Shown: positions 11,894 to 24,795, counted from the stretch's first letter. The stretch: DNA of 64,000 nucleotides from Adiantum capillus-veneris (GCA_014529385.2 CM043954.1:99693747-99757746), one strand, 5' to 3'. Translations and numbers: made by a program. The notes: generated by a model not told the origin, from the sequence alone.

Positions 11894-11898
<5 letters not shown>
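11651..11898. other. LINE 3' flank, no gene seen
   Basis: Short spacer between the LINE remnant and a CT microsatellite; may contain the LINE 3' untranslated end. Confidence 0.4.
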
Positions 11899-11960
<62 letters not shown>

Positions 11961-12074
11961 GCAAACCACGTATCAGATTCACTATGGTGTAGCTATTTGG
12001 TCTCATAGATCATTTCTCATTTTACCATTCAAAAGATGTTAATAAAAAATTTCATTTGGGCTCTCAAGAACATA

Positions 12075-12124
<50 letters not shown>

Positions 12125-12362
12125 CGCTACCTCGTATCACATTCACCATGGTGTAACTATATGGTCCCATAGGTCATTTTAGCATTCCAAAGAGGTTAAT
12201 ATAACATTTCATTCCAACTCTCCCTCTCTCTCTCTCTCTCTCACGTGTAAAGGCTGCCCCCACTCTCTCTATAGACTCTGTATTAGGTTCACCATGACCT
12301 GACTCTCTACTCTCATAGGACATTTTGGCCTTCAGAAGATTAAAGTATAAAGTTTCATTTCA
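11899..12362 (+). repeat. array of three repeat units with CT and TG microsatellites
   Basis: (CT)n at 11899-11958, unit at 11966-12060, (TG)n plus (CG)n at 12077-12127, unit at 12128-12215, (CT)n near 12221-12242, unit at 12275-12362, then another TG run. Units match those at 8201-8460 (core GTATCA..ATTCACCATGGTGTAA). Confidence 0.75.
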
Positions 12363-13829
12363 TTTCTATGTGTGTGTGTGTGCACGCGCGCATATATATT
12401 ATGAGATAAAATTTGTGTAGATACAAAAGGTACTAATAAATCTTTGTATCAGGTTTAAGTTGTTTATCCAAGAGGAGTTCTCTTCTAGTGAATCATTTTT
12501 AAATACATCTTTTGCTCCTTCTTAGAAACCATGCCATTGTGAAAAAATGGTTGAAAACTGTCTACTGCAGAAGGATTCTCTCTTTGATTAATTTTTTTGT
12601 TATGTAAGGTCACTTGACTCTAAATATTATTGAATAAGTCAAGGTACAATAATTTTTGAAATTGTAAACCGTAGAAGCATAAAAATAGGTAATAATTACC
12701 TAATACAAGTCCTAAATAAGAGTTTTTCCCACACTCTCGGCTCGCAAGTGGCATTCCTTTATCTGTAAAGAGTGAATCCCTTGACGTTATAGACCGAGTG
12801 ACTTTAGATCATTGGTGCCTAAAGATCACAATGGAGATTTGACCCGTAGATAATACAAACTAAGTTGAGTGTTATGCTTCCCTCATGCTTTCAATGTCGT
12901 TGTAGTAGATGTATGTACCTATGTATTTGAATACACACCCCGATAGATATGTGAGGGGATATAAATTAATGGGACATAGAATGTACCCGTAAATGGATGA
13001 TAGCTCAAACTATGAGACTTGAATAATTTCCAAAATTCCTAAATATGTATTTTTACCCAAAGTTTTTTATCATCTTGGTGATTGCTAGAGGTTGATTTGA
13101 CCATACCTTGTACATTTTTTCTCAATTTCAATAATTTTATGCTAGTTCTTGTTTTTGTTTCCGTTCATCTCTTTATTTCTTCAGTTTCCCTCTCTCCCAT
13201 CTCTCACCTCTAGAACAAGTTATCCCCCAACATCTTTGGTGAACCCAACAGGAAGTGAGTCAAGTGGGAATCTTTGATTGGAAAGATGTCCACCGCAAGA
13301 ATCAACCATGATGATGTAGATGATACAAAAATTTGGTCCCTTTCATACACCAACAATAGGTTACTCAACATCAATTCCATTTGAATGAGTACATGTACGC
13401 CGAGTGTGACTTAGTATATATAAGTAGAATGGATGGAATTATTGTGAGGATTTTATAAAACAAGTTCGATTGGATATGTTTCCTAATTTTTTAAAAGTTA
13501 ATCCAAGTAGTCTAAGGAATATGCTTGAAGCAGACAGAGCTGAGATAGAGTAGGAAAAAGTCGATTAAAAATGTGCTAGGTAAGGTTTATGATGAAAGGG
13601 ATATTCCTCATGGGTATGATGTAAGGAATATCTTGCATGCTACAAGTCATAGATGAAGCTTAAGGAAAAAAAGTAAAAAAAGTGATAGGTATAGTTGGAC
13701 AAATTTTGAAGAAGCTGTTGTACAAGTCGACGACCAACCATCCCTCTAGAACTATAAAAGAATCTTTCATGAAATAAGTAATGCAACCAATAGGTTGATA
13801 ATAGAGTGAGACATCAAATTAACTTTTAG
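12363..13829. other. AT-rich intergenic DNA, nothing recognised
   Basis: No sustained frame, no clear repeat border. Short coding-like fragments near 13450-13750 are too decayed to name. Confidence 0.5.
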
Positions 13830-14395
13830 TATTATGAAGACTAAGCTCAAACATGTCTCTGTAGGAGTAGAAGTAAGCTTACAATCATTGAGGCTAGTTT
13901 AGACAACAATATCCCAATATAATTTGCCTAAAACAAAGTATTACCTCCATAAACCTACTTAAGATGTATGCCCATTTAATAGTGATGCAAAAGCCCCAAA
14001 TATAACATGTCAAAAGAGGCATTCAAAGGAACCTTAAAATTAGCAATATGTCCTCATTTGGTCCAATAAGCAACATATCATCTACATGGAGCACAATGAT
14101 AAAATCATCCACATGCTTGACATAAAAAGTTCTCTGAGTTGTTCTATTTTAAAGACCATATGCATCCCAAATAAGCATGAATCTTTTCATACCAAGCATG
14201 TGGAGCTTGCTTCAAACCAAACAATACTTTCTATATTCTCCACACCTTATGCAAAACCATGAGATTGCAATACATATAATTCCTCATGAAAATAAACATT
14301 AAAAATCACTATTAGATTATGTCCATTTAATGTACATTCCAACCATTCAAATGCTATGAGTAGTAGTCATATAACAAGACTGTGGGATCCACTCC
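13830..14395 (-). pseudogene. Ty1/copia reverse transcriptase fragment
   Basis: Not an open frame, but the minus strand keeps copia RT blocks in correct order from right to left: LYVLQSHGFA (matching the QPEGF region), VLFGLKQAPHAWYEKIHAYL (near 14190-14250), LHVDDMLLIG (near 14062-14090), and DCKLTSTPTETCLSL (near 13840-13885). Stops and frameshifts lie between blocks. LTRs, gag and integrase were not found. Confidence 0.75.
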
Positions 14396-14789
14396 ATAAA
14401 CAAAAGAACATGCTACCTACAAGTAGAGAGCCTTAGAAACCCCTCCTATTTGTGATGATTATATGGTAATTATGACCCCCCTATTTACAATTATAAGAGC
14501 TATAGTGAAAAAATATATTAGCCCCTTGTATGGTTTTTTGAAGGTGCATTATGACTAAATTTGTCTTGTAGCAATAAAAATGGTATTCATATTTTTTTAT
14601 GTCAACACAAATTGATGATATTTTCCTTATCATATGCCTTAACAAACCCTAATATAAGAACAATCAAGAAGTGTAATGGAAATGGGCTATGAACATTGAG
14701 AATAGATGAATTAAGAGAACCATATTTATGAGACTACTTTGCGAACATATATCGGTACGTAGCAACATAACCATTATTCTTAATTAACT
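14396..14789. other. spacer, nothing recognised
   Basis: AT-rich, no frame. Could include the diverged start of the LTR that follows. Confidence 0.4.
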
Positions 14790-15800
14790 TGGCATGAACA
14801 ATACTTTTGCAAGAGAGAGAATTACAGAACTTGACAACAGTTGAGGACCTGATTTATGGAAGAGAGACTTGATACAATACAATCTTTGGGTTCCTTGAGA
14901 CCTAGGTGATGCAATGAATATGGAAAACTTCATGCATCACAAGCATAACATAACCTTTGTAAAAGCATTAACCATACCCAGCCTCAGTCCCAAGGCCTCA
15001 AACACCTTCAAAGGTGGAGAGAACATAGCGGGGAATGAGGGTAGGGAAGAGGAAAAAGAAGTAACATACGAGAAAGAGATAGTTCCTCACGTATCATCAC
15101 TCTTCTTGATTAGCATAGCATAATAGCATAATAATGATGATGAAGAAGATGTCAATCTTAAGCATTGAAACATGGCTCTTGGTTGGATTTGCATTCCATA
15201 GCCAAGAGTGTTGGTGTAGGCTCTCAACTTTGCAACAAGCTTGGAGAAGGAGATGGAGTTCTTGCACTTTCACCTAGTGAGAATGCGCATGTGAGTGTGT
15301 GTGAGAGAGAGTATACCCCCCAAGCACACCCCCAACTTGCTTTGGTCGACCCCTCATTGTAGCTAATGATTGCATTTGATTGGACCCCTGCAATCCTAGC
15401 CCATCACATGCATAGTGCATATCAAGAAACCATGGTAGCATTTGGACAAGTGTCCTTCTTTCCCCTTTGAGAGAGAGGTCTTGGAAAATTCTTTAAATAA
15501 TAATTGATTATTCTGAATGCTCATTGGACCCCTCTTTAGCCTATCCAATAGGATTCAAGCACCCCATGCGACTAAGCATAGGAAGAACCTTACATGTGTA
15601 CTTGTGTCCCTTGAGGAAGGGGTGCCCTTTGGGTGACTGAGAGGTTAAGTCAAACATACTCCTAGCTTTGGGGCTTGCCCCTTTCTTTGTCGGAACTTCT
15701 TTGACTCAAGCCCCTCAAGCACCTCAAGCACCATACCCTTCAATAATGGAAAGCTTCTCAAGCACCTTAGTCAGCATGTACATGCTTAGCATGAGCATGA

Positions 15801-15854
<54 letters not shown>

Positions 15855-16305
15855 GCCCCTAGCTTGTAGGCTCGCCCCTCTCTTTATAGGGCTCAACTTC
15901 GACTTGGACTTGGAAACCTCAAGCAGAGGGCCAGCTTGGCCAAGGACCTTAGCTATCAAGCATGTCAAGCACCTTAATTACAAGCACCTTAATTATTAAT
16001 CCTTAAAACATGAACCTAGCTTAACCTAAGGTCTAAGGACTTTTACACTAATCAGTGGAGGTATTTAATGAATCTAACCCTAAGGTCTTCCAAGATCCAT
16101 TATGCAAACATTGTTCTTCAGTAGACCAACTCCTTATGAGCCCTTGCTGAGATGGAACCATCTCCTTTTGGCTCCGTGTTGAGATTGGCCCAAAAACTCA
16201 TATCTATGTTCTAGCTCCTGTTTCCCTTTTATTTCCCCATATTAAATTATCCGTTTAACACGAGAAAATTATTTGGGTAAATCTAGATATTAGATTTTAT
16301 AGCAA
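14790..16305 (-). mobile_element. old solo LTR related to the Chr-1 LTR
   Basis: Colinear with the LTR at 24020-25630 in the same orientation: GCATGAACAATACTTT, GACAACAGTTGAGGA, CTTGGTTGGATTTGCAT, CTCATTGGACCCCT..CCAATAGGA, GGCTCGCCCC, CCCCATATTAAAT..GTTTAACA..GAGAAAAT. Heavily diverged, with no internal region attached, so it is probably an old solo LTR. A minus-strand TATA-like CTATAAAGAG lies near 15881-15890. Confidence 0.7.
15803..15852 (+). repeat. (CT)n microsatellite inside the solo LTR
   Basis: About 25 CT units at the position where the related Chr-1 LTR has (GT)n. Confidence 0.95.
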
Positions 16306-17049
16306 GAAGTATATACTAGGTAGTCCTCACTTTGTGTTCTTGAGTGGGGGTTGCATTGTGCTAGGTTGGAATGTTTCTAACCATTAGTCTCAAGTTCTAA
16401 AGCAAAGATTGTAATGTGTATGCTAGGATACATTGCTTTTAACCTCTGGGAAATTTTGTGGAAATATGTCACAAAAGGATGACAATCTTTTTGCATCTAT
16501 TTCTTGAGAGATTTGTGAGAAGAAAGAACATTTAAGCCTACTATTGCACGAGCTATCAACATTGCAAAGTAAGTTTACAAAATTGAACAAGGAATGCACT
16601 TGAGCCGGTGAAAACACTAGGCCTTGTCTACCATAACAAAAATGATCTCTTTTCTTTTGTTATCTAGACAAGTCACACCATTCCATTCCAATGCTTTTTG
16701 AAAGAAGAAAACAAGTACTCCACAATAAGTAGTCAGGGATAAAGAGGATCTTCTCATGCAATGGAGGCTAAAGATATTATCGTCATCTCACTACATATCT
16801 AAAACCACTCACACTTTTGAATACACTGCATACACATGGCTCAAGCTTGGAGCTACATTTTCCAATGCTTCTAAAAACCATAAGGGTATTTAAGTGTGGT
16901 TGAAACTTGGGCTTAAGCTATAATTATTTCATAGCAATGCCTATGAGAACCACTCACACTACTAGGTATACTTGGGCTATACATAATTGCGACTTATAAC
17001 TGCAACTTAAACTTGAGTGCGTGGGAAAAATGCTTTATGGAAAAACCTA
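16306..17049. other. intergenic, nothing recognised
   Basis: Short direct repeats around ACCACTCACACT (near 16805 and 16950). It is the left flank of Cop-1. Confidence 0.5.
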
Positions 17050-17054
17050 AGGGA
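17050..17054 (+). repeat. target-site duplication of Cop-1, left copy
   Basis: AGGGA, matched exactly at 22007-22011. Confidence 0.9.
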
Positions 17055-17246
17055 TGTTGGGGTATAAAGCCCAATGTGGTCGCCCAGGTAAGTGGGCGGG
17101 CCGCCAGGTATGTACACATATTCTTTTGTAAAAACCTAATAAGAACTCACTATGCTCTACACATTACAGTAGAGCGAGTTCACCATATCGTCATGCTCTT
17201 CTTCTCGCACTCTCTCTCGCGTCGCACTTCCGCTCGTACTCCTTCA
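17055..17246 (+). repeat. Cop-1 5' LTR
   Basis: TGTTGGGG to CTCCTTCA. Contains GTATAAAGC as a possible TATA box close to its start. Confidence 0.95.
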
Positions 17247-17248
17247 AC

Positions 17249-17260
17249 TGGTATCAGAGC
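17249..17260 (+). other. Cop-1 primer-binding site
   Basis: TGGTATCAGAGC, complementary to initiator Met tRNA, two bases after the 5' LTR. Confidence 0.95.
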
Positions 17261-17744
17261 TCAGATCAAGGCTCGGGGCAGCATTGCAGGAGGCTAGAGT
17301 CACCAGCTCAGATTGGAGTGAAACTCGACAGGCGAAGACACGGCCCCAAATCTTGTGGGAGAACCCGTAGGACCTGGTGTGCTCAGAATTTCATTATGAG
17401 GTCATCTCGGCCACCGTTCGGCTTCGACAAAGGTCTACGCAGGCCATTTTTGACTACGTGGTCTCAGCGGGTGCAGATCCGACTCTGCAAATTTGGGGTT
17501 TTCGGCCTATGACTGCAGGTGATGAGGATATCGACACTCCCAGAGTGTTGATTTGTGGCTGTCTACACATCGAAGGACGGCTCACATTTCTTGGAGGCGT
17601 GTCACATACGACATGGGCGCATCTACACACAGTCTGTAGGCAACATCCACTAGTTCATCAGGTTGATATTGGTTCAGAGGTCAGTTTACAGGGGAAACTC
17701 TGCCGAATTTTTCCCATGAAAATAAACCACTGTGAAGCGTAGCT
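17261..17744 (+). other. Cop-1 leader
   Basis: 484 bases between primer site and gag ATG. A 121-codon frame (17377-17742) has no recognisable domain. Confidence 0.6.
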
Positions 17745-20700
17745 ATGGCTGGATCACAAGACATTGCTCTTTACAATATCAAGAAGCTGGATGGAACCAA
17801 TTTCCCATTGTGGAAGAAGCAGATTTGGCACGTATTGGTACAAAAGAAGCAGATAAAACCTATAAAGCTCAAGGGGATAAAACCAGAAGATATGGATGAA
17901 GATGAATGGAGCGAAATGGATGAATTGGCACTTTCTACTATTATGCCGACTTTGGCAGAAAGCGTTTACTTCAATGTAGCAGACGAGATGTCGGCTTATC
18001 AAGCATGGTTAAAGCTGAGTGATCTTTATGAGAAGCAGAGTGCAGCTTCACAGGTATATTGGCTTAAGAAGCTTGTTGACTTGAAGATGAAAGAAGGGAC
18101 ACCTATGTCCAATCATCTGAATGAATTCAACACAATCTACAGTCAGTTGTTAGCTCAAGGTGTTAAGTTTGATGAACCTGTTAGAGCTATGTTCCTGTTG
18201 ATCACATTGCCGGAAAGTTGGGACACTTTTCGCACAGCTTTGATTAATTCGGCACCTCCAGATGGTTTGAACATAGCAGGTGTAGAAGGAAGTCTGCTTA
18301 CTGAAGAAACCAATAGAAAGACAATGGACAAAGGCAAAGGAACAGCCTTAGTTGTCAGGGAAAGGACCAAAGAAAAGTACAAAGGTGGAAAGAGGAATCA
18401 GTCTCGTAGCAAGTCCCGCAGTGCTAAAGGCAAGAGTGACATAGAATGCTACCATTGTGGCAAGAAGGGTCACATGAAAAGAGACTGTAGAGAATGGAAA
18501 GCAGAAAAAGGCAAAGAGAAAGCTGAAGACCATGGTGAGAAGAACAAGTCCTCAATGAATATTCAAGAAATAAATGTGACAAACACTGTTGCAGAGGATG
18601 ACAGTCTAGTGTCAGGAGACATCTACTTCTTGAAGAATGCAATGGACTCAGCTCTTCTTACAGCATCTGATGGAAATGCACTGAGTGACTGGATTATAGA
18701 CTCAGGGGCATCACCTTATGTGTCTCCAAACAAGGAGTGGTTTACCTCTTATGTGACCACTTAAGATCATGTTCGGCTAGGCAATGGGAATACATGTGAG
18801 ATCTTAGGTGTTGGAGATGTACAATTGAAGTTTTAGAATGGCTCTTCTTTCACGCTGAAGAATGTGAGACATGTTCCCGCAATTACAAAGAGCTTGATCA
18901 GCACAGGTTTACTTGATGATGCTAGCTACGTCACCACTTTTGGACAGAACATGTGGAAGATATCCAAGGGTTCTATGACAGTAGCACATGGAGTAAAGTC
19001 TAGAGGACTTTACATGATTTATGTATCAAATGTCTCTAAAAATGTAATCAATGTAACCGAGTAGCCGAAAGTTTCTTTGTGGCATACCCGGTTAGGACAT
19101 ATGTCCAAGAAGGGAATGGAAATCTTGTCTCGTTCTGGTTATTTGCCTGGCTTTTCATTTAATGATTTTGAATTTTGTGAACATTGTCTGTATGGTAAGC
19201 AAACACAGCAGCCACATAAGCATAGAAGCAGTAGAAGAGATACACAGTTGGCACTTGTTCATAGTGATTTGTGTGGACCTATGCCTAACCTATCTCTAGG
19301 GGGAGCTTCTTACTTTATGAAATTTATAGATGATTACTCGAGGAAAGTATGGGTTTACTTTCTCAAGCACAAGGATGAAGCGTTTAGTGTTTTCAAAACG
19401 TTTGTGACACTTGTGGAGAATCAGAGTGGCAAGAAGCTTAAATGCTTACGCACTGACAATGGTGGAGAGTATGTTTCAAAGGCCTTTCAGGACTTTTGTG
19501 AGTCAAAAGGTATAAAATGTGAACTTACTGCTCCTTACAATCCTCCTCAAAATGGTGTTGCTGAGAGGATGAATAGGACCATACAAGAGAAGGTCAGAAG
19601 TATGTTGTCTAATGCACAGCTGCCAAATGGGTTTTGGGCTGAAGCTGTATCAACACCTGTTCATCTTGTAAATAGATCTCCTAGCAAGGTTTTGCAGAAG
19701 GATTCAGTGCCAGAGATGGTATGGTCAGGCAAAATGCCCTCATACAAGAATCTCAGAGTCTTTGGCTGTGAGGCATATACTCACGTTCCAAAGGAATTTA
19801 GGAACAAATTTGAGCCAAAGAGTAGAAAGTGCATCTTTCTAGCCTATGGTAATTCTAGTGAGATGGGGTATAGACTTTGGGATCCCGAATCCAGAAAGGT
19901 TGTCTGCAGCAATGATGTTCACTTTAATGAATCCAAATATCATTCTAAACCAGAGAGGGTTGAGGAGATTAGAAGAGTTGTCTTCCAAGAAGATGGACCT
20001 GCACGTGCAAGACAAAATGTCAGGGCTCAAGAGGAGCAAGGATAGGATAGAGTGGAACCATAGGTTGTGGCTGAGCCTGAGCCACCTATTGTGCGTAGAT
20101 CTGGACGTGTCACGCGACCTCCTGATAGGTTTGTTCCATCTATGAACTATGTCATGTTGACTGATTGCAATGAGCCTTCATGTTACAAGGAAGCAGTGAA
20201 AATGAAGGACTCCGGGAATTGGCAATTGGCCATGCAGTCAGAGATGACAGCTATGCATAAAAACCAGACATGGAAGCTAGTTAAATTACCATGGGGCAAA
20301 AAGGCTCTACCCTGTAAATGGGTTTATAGGTATAAGATCACCGCTCATGATAGTCAGCCAAAGTACAAAGCAAGGCTTGTTGCCAAGGGCTTTAAGCAAG
20401 AACAAGGCATTGACTTTGATGAAGTCTTCTCTCCGATGGTCAAAATGACTACATTGAGATGCTTTCTTGCATTGGTTGCCATATTAGATTTGGTGTTGCA
20501 CCAAATGGATGTCAAGACAGCGTTCTTGCATGGTGATTTAGATGTGGAAATTTACATGCAGCAGCCAGAAGGGTTTGTTGAGAAAGGCAAGGAAGATTGG
20601 GTATGCCAGTTGTTAAAGAGTCTTTATGGCTTAAAACAATCACCGAGGGCATGGTACCATAAATTCCACAAGTTTATGCTTTCTCAAGGCTACAAGCGTA

Positions 20701-21725
20701 GTGAGTTCGATCACTGTCTATATACAAAGAAGGCTAAGGATGGTAGTTGGCTGATCCTTATTTTGTATGTGGATGGCATGTTGATTGCTGGCAAGCACTT
20801 GGAAGAAATTTCAACTTTGAAGTCAAAGATGGCAAAATCGTTTGACATGAAAGACATGGGTGAGGCAAGTCATATACTTGGTATGCGCATTGAGAGAGAC
20901 AAATCAAAGAAGTTGATTTGGTTATCTCAAACAGAGTATATTGACAAGGTTTTGCAACGTTTCAATATGGAGAAGGGAAAGGCACTGAGTGTTCCATTGC
21001 CACCATATGTGAAACTTAGCAAACAAGATTGTCCTGTGTCTGAGGAAGAACAGGCTGAAATGGATAAGATTCCATATGCGTCTGCAGTGGGTAGTTTGAT
21101 GTATGCAATGATTGCTACTCGCCCAGACATTGCATTTGCAGTGGGAGTAGTAAGTCGATACATGTCAAACCCAGGCAAGAAACATTGGGAGGCAGTGAAA
21201 GGAATATTGAGATACCTGAAAGCTACAAAGAGTATGCGTATATGCTATGGGAGTCAGGAGCTAAGTGTAAAGGGTTTTACAAACTCAGATTATGCAGGTG
21301 ACTTAGACAACCGAAGGTCTACGTCAGGGTATGTCTTTACATTGGCTGGTGGAGCAGTATCATGGCGTTCTAGATTACAAGATTGTGTTAATCAGTCTAC
21401 TACAGAGGCTGAATATGTTGCAGCATCAGAGGCATGCAAAGAATCAATTTGGATTAATCGACTAGTAATAGATTTGGGAATCAAAGAAGAGATGCCTGTG
21501 TTATATTGTGATAGTCAAAGTGCTATACAATTGGCTCGCAATCCAGTTTATCACTCAAAGACAAAGCATGTGGATGTGAAGTATCATTTCATCAGGGAAA
21601 TGCTCGAGGATAAGCAACTTCAGCTTGTCAAAGTTCACACCACAGAAAATCCTGCTGATCTACTTACAAAAGGACTTTCCTCAGAGAGCTTTGCGCATTT
21701 TCGCAAGCAGTTAGGTGTAGGGTAG
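17745..21725 (+). pseudogene. Cop-1 gag-pol polyprotein with five in-frame stops
   Basis: Single frame throughout, no frameshift. Gag core (LDGTNFPLWKKQI, MFLLITLPESWDTFR), zinc knuckle CYHCGKKGHMKRDC (about residue 235), protease WIIDSGAS (about residue 320), integrase zinc domain (LWHTRLGHM..CEHCLYGK), integrase core (HSDLCGP, LRTDNGGEY, PPQNGVAERMNRT), RT, RNase H. Stops: TAA 18762, TAG 18834, TAG 19062, TAG 20043, TAG 20064. The RT box reads YVDG rather than YVDD (20766-20777), and the first RNase H Asp is Asn (FTNSDYAGD, Asn at 21282-21284). Both losses should kill the enzyme. Starts at the first ATG (17745). Confidence 0.95.
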
Positions 21726-21803
21726 TACATCACTTCTCTACATCTCTTGTATATTAGCTTGTATAGTAGCTTCTCTCACACTTAAAGTACCACATTGGAC
21801 TTT

Positions 21804-21814
21804 AAGTGGGAGGT
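21804..21814 (+). other. Cop-1 polypurine tract
   Basis: AAGTGGGAGGT directly before the 3' LTR. Confidence 0.85.
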
Positions 21815-22006
21815 TGTTGGGGTATAAAGCCCACTGTGGTCGCCCAGGTAAGTGGGCGGGCCGCCAGGTATATACACATATTCTTTTGTAAAAACCTAAT
21901 AAGAACTCACTATGCTCTACACATTACAGTAGAGCGAGTTCACCATATCGTCGTGCTCTTCTTCTCGCACTCTCTCTCGCGTCGCACTTCCGCTCGTACT
22001 CCTTCA
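21815..22006 (+). repeat. Cop-1 3' LTR
   Basis: Same 192 bp as the 5' LTR apart from three substitutions. Confidence 0.95.
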
Positions 22007-22011
22007 AGGGA
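22007..22011 (+). repeat. target-site duplication of Cop-1, right copy
   Basis: AGGGA, identical to 17050-17054. Confidence 0.9.
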
Positions 22012-23295
22012 CACACAATTGTGGCTCAAATTTAAAGCTGGGCTTTAGGTAGAAATTCTCCCTAAAAAAAATTGAGGAACATGGGTACTGCACGGGACTC
22101 AAAGCTCGACTTGAGCCACAAGTGTTCCCTAGAAAATTTTTGGCAACACAAAATTAGAGGCTCGAACTTGGATTTGTTTTTCTTTGGCATTGATGGAACA
22201 ACTTACACTTTATGAAAAATTTGAACTTGACAAAAAACCTTGCACTTGATGATAAATTTGAAGTGGCCATTTAATAACTCTAGTTTTAGCATCAGCGAGC
22301 GTAGCAGGCAAGACTGGAACATGTTACTCCCTATGGACGACCACCACCTGATGCCTTCTGTGACATGTTGCTCCTTGTAGGCAAGAATTACACACTTTCA
22401 ATTTGCTCAACCTGTCGAAGGGAGGTCGGTGCAATGGGAAGAAACATGTCCACGACGCACTTTGTTCAACATCTCCAAGGGATTAGGTAGGTGCGATGGG
22501 AATAAACATATTCACAGCCTTAGGGAGGATTGTCTCATGTCAAGTGGGTGGTTTTTGTAGAATCACCACTCCCTAAACCCCTTCTTGTGCTTTTTCATCC
22601 TTGAGGAGATGGTGAGATCCATTTCCAATGGCACTTTTGTATCACTCTCTTGGATCCAAATCGCTGGTATGTTCTTGGAGTGTGCATACCTAAGGAGGCT
22701 ATTGTGAGCCCCATTTTTGATAGCTCATTCAGATCATCCCTCCCTTGACCCCTCCGTACACTTCATTGGCATGTTCTTGGTTTCATCTGCAAGGAAGAAC
22801 CAACCGCTTCATAGCCAGTTGCATCATTAATGGGTCCAAGAAGGTATGACATGCTTGAAGTAAGAGCCATGAGGAGTCCAAGCATGTTCAATATACTAGA
22901 ACCAAATGGAACACAATCCGGTATGATGTGCTAGAAGAAAGAGAAATGAACTTGGAGCTCCTACAGTTGAAGAGATAAGGGCAATGGTGGGTGATAGTTT
23001 CATTTACATACCACGGAGGCTGCATACTTACTACTCTCCAACAAGACCACAACACAATTGTGAATGTGGTCTAGAAAATGCAATGTGTATAGATCTTGAG
23101 ATTATCCATTCCGTAATTCTGGCAGCCCTTGTCTTAATTAAATGCTGGAACTTGGTATCCCATGTGATGCCTTTCTCTTGCTCTATTTTATTCTCATAAA
23201 AGGATAATAAGGTTGTGCTTTTTGGTTTGGAGTGCTTTTCTTTGAAGGCAATGTATACTAGTTTGGGCACCCTATGGTGTTTTTGTCTTGATAGT
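22012..23295. other. intergenic, nothing recognised
   Basis: No sustained frame. Scattered CTCAAA/CTTGAG words foreshadow the palindromic repeats that follow. Confidence 0.5.
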
Positions 23296-24015
23296 GTGGA
23301 GGCTCAAACTTAAGTTCAAGACTCTAGACCATCTTATTTTGGAAATAGGCTTCTGGTGTTCACATGAAAAATGGTATCTCATGTGCTTCCTTATGGTGTT
23401 TTCATCTTGATGGTGTGAAGGCTCAAACTTAAGTTTGAGGCTTTAGACCATCGATTTTGGAAATAGGCTTATGGTTATCACAAGGAAAATGTGTTGTTTT
23501 TGGTTTGATGGTGTGGAGGCTCGAACTTAAGTTCAAGACTCTAGACCAACTAGTTTAGAAATAGGCTTATGGTGATCACAAGAAAAATGATATCTCATGT
23601 GCTTTCTTCCTCGTATATCTACTTGGTTGCGCTAAGGTGTTTTCTTAAATAAGGCTTCCCATTTCTCCATGTAGATTAATCACATCCGTTTAACTCACAA
23701 ATTAAAACCTACAGACGCTTAGGGTGCTAGTAGTCTCAATTGCCTTTGCTTTTTATAGCAGCTTGTTGAAATAATTATAATAATTTGATTATCTTGGATA
23801 TCTTCTCTTGTGTCTAGGCATCTATGGACTAGATGGGTTGAGGCTCAAACTTAAGTCTGAACCATCTAGGTAGGAAACAACGTGATGGTATTTTTGACTT
23901 GGATAAACTTTTCTTTGAACATTATTCCCTCATGGGGTTTCTAACCTCAAAGGGATGGAGGTTCAAACTTAAGTTTGAGCCTCCAAACCGGCTAGTTTGG
24001 GAACATGCTCATGGT
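23296..24015 (+). repeat. diverged tandem repeats centred on a palindrome
   Basis: Five diverged units share GGCTCAAACTTAAGTT and, in most, TTTGGAAATAGGCTTATGG and TGATCACAAG. The palindrome centres lie near 23312, 23428, 23528, 23851 and 23970. The last is a 28-bp inverted repeat (23957-23984) with one mismatch. Chr-1 inserted in the final unit. Confidence 0.75.
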
Positions 24016-24019
24016 GATC
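24015..24019 (+). repeat. target-site duplication of Chr-1, left copy
   Basis: TGATC, matched exactly at 32795-32799. Joining the flanks restores ATGGTGATCACAAAG, which matches ATGGTGATCACAAG at 23569-23582 in the neighbouring repeat unit. Confidence 0.85.
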
Positions 24020-24795
24020 TGTAACATTTAATGGCCTAAAAACTTGTGTGTAGCGGAAATTAGCATGAACATAGTGGTCATTTCATTAGAATAGATTCCT
24101 AATGAGAATTACAAGAGTGCTTGGGTGGAGAGAGCAACAAAAATCATAACACCTAGTTAGATAGCATGAACAATACTTTCAAAAGAGAGAGAAATTAAGC
24201 TATTGACAACATTTGAGGATCAGATTTGCATGGAGCCGGTCCCCCCTTCAAAAGGCTTTGTATTATGGTTTCTCCCATCAAAAGAGACATTGTACAATAC
24301 AATTCTTTGTGTTCCTTCAAGACTAGCTAGTGCAATGAAGATGAAAGCTTCATGCACTAAACAAAACACTTAGCAAACACAACATCAATTATCCCCGGTC
24401 TCAGACCCAAGACCTCACACACATTCGAAGATGGTGAGAGCTAGCAGGGTATGAGAGTAGATTGAGAGGAAGAAGGAGTATCTTACGAGAAAGATGTACA
24501 TCTCCTCACATAATCACTCATATTAGCATAGCTTAGCTTAGTAATTAGCTTGGTATAGGAGATGAGCATGCATTGAAGCTTGGATCTTGGTTGGATTTGC
24601 ATCCACATGTCAAGAGTGTGTCGATGTAGGCTTCTATCTCACAAGCTTGGAGTAGGTGATGAGCTCTCCATTAAAGCTTGGGAAGAGATAGTCTTTTTCT
24701 TGCTTCTCACATAGACTGTGTGAGAGTGTGTGTGTGATAATGCCTTGCAAAAATCAGCCCCCTCTCTCTCTTGGGCGAGCCCTCTTGCTAATTGC

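Larger units (their letters stand above)
17055..22006 (+). mobile_element. complete Ty1/copia element Cop-1
   Basis: 4952 bp, with two 192-bp LTRs that differ at three positions by eye, initiator-Met primer site, one gag-pol frame, polypurine tract and AGGGA target duplication. Gag and pol resemble Tork/Tnt1-like copia elements. LTR identity near 98% means a fairly recent insertion, yet the coding region has five stops and two altered catalytic residues. Confidence 0.95.

Noticed and set aside
17377-17742. A leader protein of Cop-1
   Set aside because: No domain, and the region corresponds to the copia leader between primer site and gag.
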